From an uncultured Akkermansia sp. (GTDB taxonomy: Bacteria > Verrucomicrobiota > Verrucomicrobiia > Verrucomicrobiales > Akkermansiaceae): DNA of 41,001 nt. The notes beneath the pieces were generated by a model, which saw nothing but the letters and a program-made list of their open reading frames with translations, was not told the origin of the DNA and ran no database searches. Every line of letters starts with the position of its first letter. Position 1 is the first letter of the stretch. A program made the position numbers and the translations under genes. The DNA is taken from the NCBI GenBank assembly GCA_904501915.1, contig CAJGCV010000003.1:1-41001 (forward strand), given 5' to 3'. Below are positions 39,257 to 41,001 of the stretch, piece after piece.

Positions 39257-39670
39257 ATGGACAACAAAGATCTTTCCCTGCTCGGCAAGCACAGCGAATT
39301 CTTCCGCACCCCGGAGGAAGCCAAGCTCGAAGCCTTCCCGAACCGCAGCCCTCAGCGCCGCTATGTGGTCACGCTTGACACGCACGAATTCTCCTCCCTC
39401 TGCCCCGTGACCGGCCAGCCGGACAGCTGTCACCTCACCATCACCTACAGCCCGGCTGAGAAAGTGGTGGAAACCAAGAGTCTCAAATACTACCTCGTTT
39501 CCTTCCGCAACTATGCCGCTTTCAACGAACAGGTGGTGAACCGCATCCTGGATGACCTCGTGGCCGCTGTGGAGCCGGCCTGGATGAAGGTGACAGGCCG
39601 TTTCGGTGCCCGCGGCGGCATTCAGCTCACCTGCGAGGCCGAGCATAACCCCGGGAACCGCCCTGCATGA
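39257..39670 (+). CDS. queF: NADPH-dependent 7-cyano-7-deazaguanine reductase, type I
   Basis: A 137-residue QueF that reduces preQ0 to preQ1 for queuosine in tRNA. The active site EFSSLCPVTGQPD holds the thioimide-forming Cys49 and Asp56, and the NADPH motif is ETKSLKYYLVSFRN. It is short and lacks the N-terminal half of type II enzymes such as E. coli QueF. Stop and queC start overlap in ATGA (39667-39670). Confidence 0.95.
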   Translation: MDNKDLSLLGKHSEFFRTPEEAKLEAFPNRSPQRRYVVTLDTHEFSSLCPVTGQPDSCHLTITYSPAEKVVETKSLKYYLVSFRNYAAFNEQVVNRILDDLVAAVEPAWMKVTGRFGARGGIQLTCEAEHNPGNRPA

Positions 39671-40329
39671 AAGTAGCTGTTCTCCTCTCCGGCGGACTGG
39701 ATTCCACAACCGCCCTGCACTGGGCGCTGCGCCACCACGAGGTGGTCTGCGCCCTTTCCTTCGACTACGGCAGCAACCACGCCGCCCGCGAGCTTTCCTG
39801 CGCCCGCTGGCAGGCTGAGCACGGTGGCGTGCCCTACCACGAAATTGACTTGCGCCCCATTTCGGCACATCTGGAAAGCGCCCTGCTCAGCGGTGCTGAT
39901 GCCATCCCCACCGGGGATTATGCAGAGGAGAACATGAAGCAGACCGTTGTACCTTTCCGCAACGGCATCTTTCTTGCCATTGCCGCCGGCATTGCCGAAA
40001 GCAAAGGAGCAGAGGGCCTTGTCATTGCCGCACACGGTGGTGACCACGCCCTCTACCCCGATTGCCGGGAGGATTTCATGGCAGCCATGTCCGCCGCCAT
40101 CACCCACGGCACCTACGCCCGGCTGCAGATTCTACGCCCCTTCATTGCCAACACCAAGGCGGAAATCACCGCCATAGGCGCAGAGCTCGGGGTTGATTTC
40201 GCCCACACCTATTCCTGTTACTGCGGCGGCGAGCTGCACTGCGGCCAGTGCTCCACCTGCCGCGAACGCAAGGAATCCTTCGCTGCTGCCGGAGTTCCCG
40301 ACCCGACGCTCTACGCAGAGCAAGCCTGA
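39667..40329 (+). CDS. queC: 7-cyano-7-deazaguanine synthase
   Basis: A 220-residue enzyme that makes preQ0 from 7-carboxy-7-deazaguanine, ammonia and ATP. The PP-loop is LLSGGLDSTTAL (residues 6-17), the base pocket has FDYGSNHAARE, and the C-terminal zinc site is SCYCGGELHCGQCSTC. All are intact. With queF it gives the two last steps to preQ1; queD and queE are not in this window. No clear terminator follows in the 24 bases before the next, converging gene. Confidence 0.95.
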   Translation: MKVAVLLSGGLDSTTALHWALRHHEVVCALSFDYGSNHAARELSCARWQAEHGGVPYHEIDLRPISAHLESALLSGADAIPTGDYAEENMKQTVVPFRNGIFLAIAAGIAESKGAEGLVIAAHGGDHALYPDCREDFMAAMSAAITHGTYARLQILRPFIANTKAEITAIGAELGVDFAHTYSCYCGGELHCGQCSTCRERKESFAAAGVPDPTLYAEQA

Positions 40330-40353
40330 TACAGAATTTGCACAAAGGGCGTA

Positions 40354-40869
40354 TCACGCCAGGGGTAAGTCAGGCTTCGTGGCGAGGGTCATGCGGTCGT
40401 GCAGTTCAACCATGGGCGATTGAATGGCGCGCCCCATGCAGTCCACCAGGCGGCACACCGCCTTTCCCTGGCAAAGGGATTCATATTTCTGCAACCACGC
40501 CTGTGCCTGCTCCGTCTGGGCAGATTCCGAATCGAGAGGCTTCGGGTAGCGGGTAATACCTACGCGGTAGGGCTTGGGTGTAAGGCGGGCTCGCCAGCAT
40601 TTCTGGCGTTCACAGAGTGATTCATAGAGAGCGTCTGCATGCAGCGCCTTAAACAGGTCGTGCATGCGGTCCGAATCCGGGGCAATGGCAGGGCCAGCCA
40701 GCATAATACGCCAGCCGTTATATGTCCGGTACAGCCGCGCCCCCAGTTCGGAGTCAGCCTCGCACAAGCTTTGCAAGCATTGGTGCAATTTTTCCTCGGG
40801 GGTCACTTTCTTGCCAAACCACCCCCGCAGGGTGTCGCCAAAAGAAAGGGGAAAATCATCGACATCCAC
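40354..40869 (-). CDS. Conserved protein of unknown function
   Basis: A 171-residue protein starting at GTG 40869. A strongly patterned core, ARLYRTYNGWRIMLAGP then LHADALYESLCERQKCWRARLTPKPYRVG (about 44-108), is one I associate with an uncharacterised family found in many bacteria, with a Cys, Arg-rich ARLTPKP end. No signal peptide or membrane helix. Function unknown. Its upstream region (40904-40939) holds two overlapping hairpins and a T-run, described separately. Confidence 0.65.
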   Translation of the reverse strand: MDVDDFPLSFGDTLRGWFGKKVTPEEKLHQCLQSLCEADSELGARLYRTYNGWRIMLAGPAIAPDSDRMHDLFKALHADALYESLCERQKCWRARLTPKPYRVGITRYPKPLDSESAQTEQAQAWLQKYESLCQGKAVCRLVDCMGRAIQSPMVELHDRMTLATKPDLPLA

Positions 40870-40903
40870 AAAGTGAGAATGGCAAAATTAAATGCGACAC
40901 GGC

Positions 40904-40939
40904 GAGAGCACAAAAAAAAGGTGCTCTCCAGAAGGAGAG
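40904..40939 (-). promoter_or_regulatory. Two mutually exclusive hairpins with a T8 run, possible attenuator
   Basis: GAGAGCAC (40904-40911) pairs with GTGCTCTC (40921-40928), and CTCTCC (40924-40929) pairs with GGAGAG (40934-40939). They share bases and cannot form together. On the minus strand the second stem is followed by CACC and eight T residues, as in a terminator. Confidence 0.35.
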
Positions 40940-40940
40940 A

Positions 40941-40949
40941 TGGTATAGT
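40941..40949 (+). promoter_or_regulatory. Extended -10 promoter of the last gene
   Basis: TGG-TATAGT (40941-40949) is an extended -10 element, about 25 bases upstream of ATG 40982. No good -35 was seen. Confidence 0.5.
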
Positions 40950-40981
40950 TAATTCGCCAAAACCAAACTCACAATCTCACC

Positions 40982-41001
40982 ATGGAAAACACCAAAGACA
41001 A
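40982..41001 (+). CDS. Start of a gene cut by the window end
   Basis: ATG 40982 opens a frame (MENTKD) that runs off the window. It follows an extended -10 promoter by a suitable distance. Nothing can be said about the product. Confidence 0.35.

Noticed and set aside
37846..39324. A 492-codon open frame on the minus strand across cysS
   Set aside because: It is fully antisense to cysS, whose motifs and codon pattern are intact; long antisense frames are expected in GC-rich coding DNA, and no promoter or protein motif supports it.
1..41001. tRNA genes, CRISPR arrays, insertion sequences or prophage genes
   Set aside because: None was seen on reading both strands: no clover-leaf with a GGTTCRA arm, no regularly spaced repeats, no transposase or integrase.

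Overview
The window reads as about 41 kb of ordinary chromosome from a Gram-negative bacterium of the Verrucomicrobiota, plausibly close to Akkermansia. This is inferred, not proven. Supporting signs are an outer-membrane biogenesis set (LptE-like, BamD-like, OmpA-like, beta-barrel, LolA-like proteins), a dephospho-CoA kinase fused to transcription terminator Rho, a tiny bS22/mS38-type ribosomal protein, almost no Shine-Dalgarno sequences, and many secreted proteins with no recognisable family. I see no insertion sequence, phage, CRISPR array, tRNA or rRNA. Genes lie on both strands, separated by clear intrinsic terminators.

Layout. 1-4 kb: 3' end of ligA, a PfkB sugar kinase, then the coaE-rho fusion. 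4-9 kb (minus): an SDR-like protein with GtrA, a membrane protein, and the DNA translocase ftsK. 9-12 kb (minus): a small secreted His/Cys-rich protein, a two-gene unit of unknowns, a sodium/solute symporter downstream of pyrG. 14-18.5 kb: a ROK-type winged-helix regulator facing poxB, an orphan helix-turn-helix protein, a LolA-like protein. 18.5-21.6 kb (plus): a MauE/DoxX-like protein, carA, purA. 21.6-23.8 kb (minus): bamD-like, lptE, rsmI as one operon. 23.9-26.3 kb: lipocalin, an outer-membrane barrel protein, a secreted cysteine-hydrolase-like protein. 26.3-29.8 kb (minus): ktrB-ktrA-HAD potassium uptake operon and the 34-residue ribosomal protein. 29.9-33.1 kb (minus): alpha/beta-hydrolase-like protein, TonB/OmpA hybrid, HAD phosphatase. 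33.3-37.8 kb (plus): a three-gene envelope cluster starting with an ankyrin lipoprotein. 37.8-40.3 kb (plus): cysS, queF, queC. The window ends in a conserved unknown on the minus strand and the first codons of a plus-strand gene.

Four points stand out. First, CarA has an intact reading frame but lacks the catalytic Cys and His of the glutaminase (Gly270, Leu273, Thr354), so this carbamoyl-phosphate synthase is predicted to use free ammonia; PyrG in the same window keeps its Cys. Second, six genes have a sigma-70-type promoter whose -10 box ends 6 or 7 bases before the start codon, so their mRNAs should be leaderless, and most other promoters predict leaders shorter than 20 bases. Third, a pantothenate-pathway kinase is fused to a complete Rho that has an altered Q-loop. 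Fourth, an envelope operon pairs a nucleophile-less alpha/beta hydrolase with a TonB-like/OmpA hybrid. How the genes cooperate: carA and purA (nucleotide synthesis) and ktrB-ktrA are clear functional units; bamD-lptE, the SDR-GtrA pair and the 33-38 kb cluster point to envelope assembly; queF-queC make queuosine precursors next to a tRNA synthetase.
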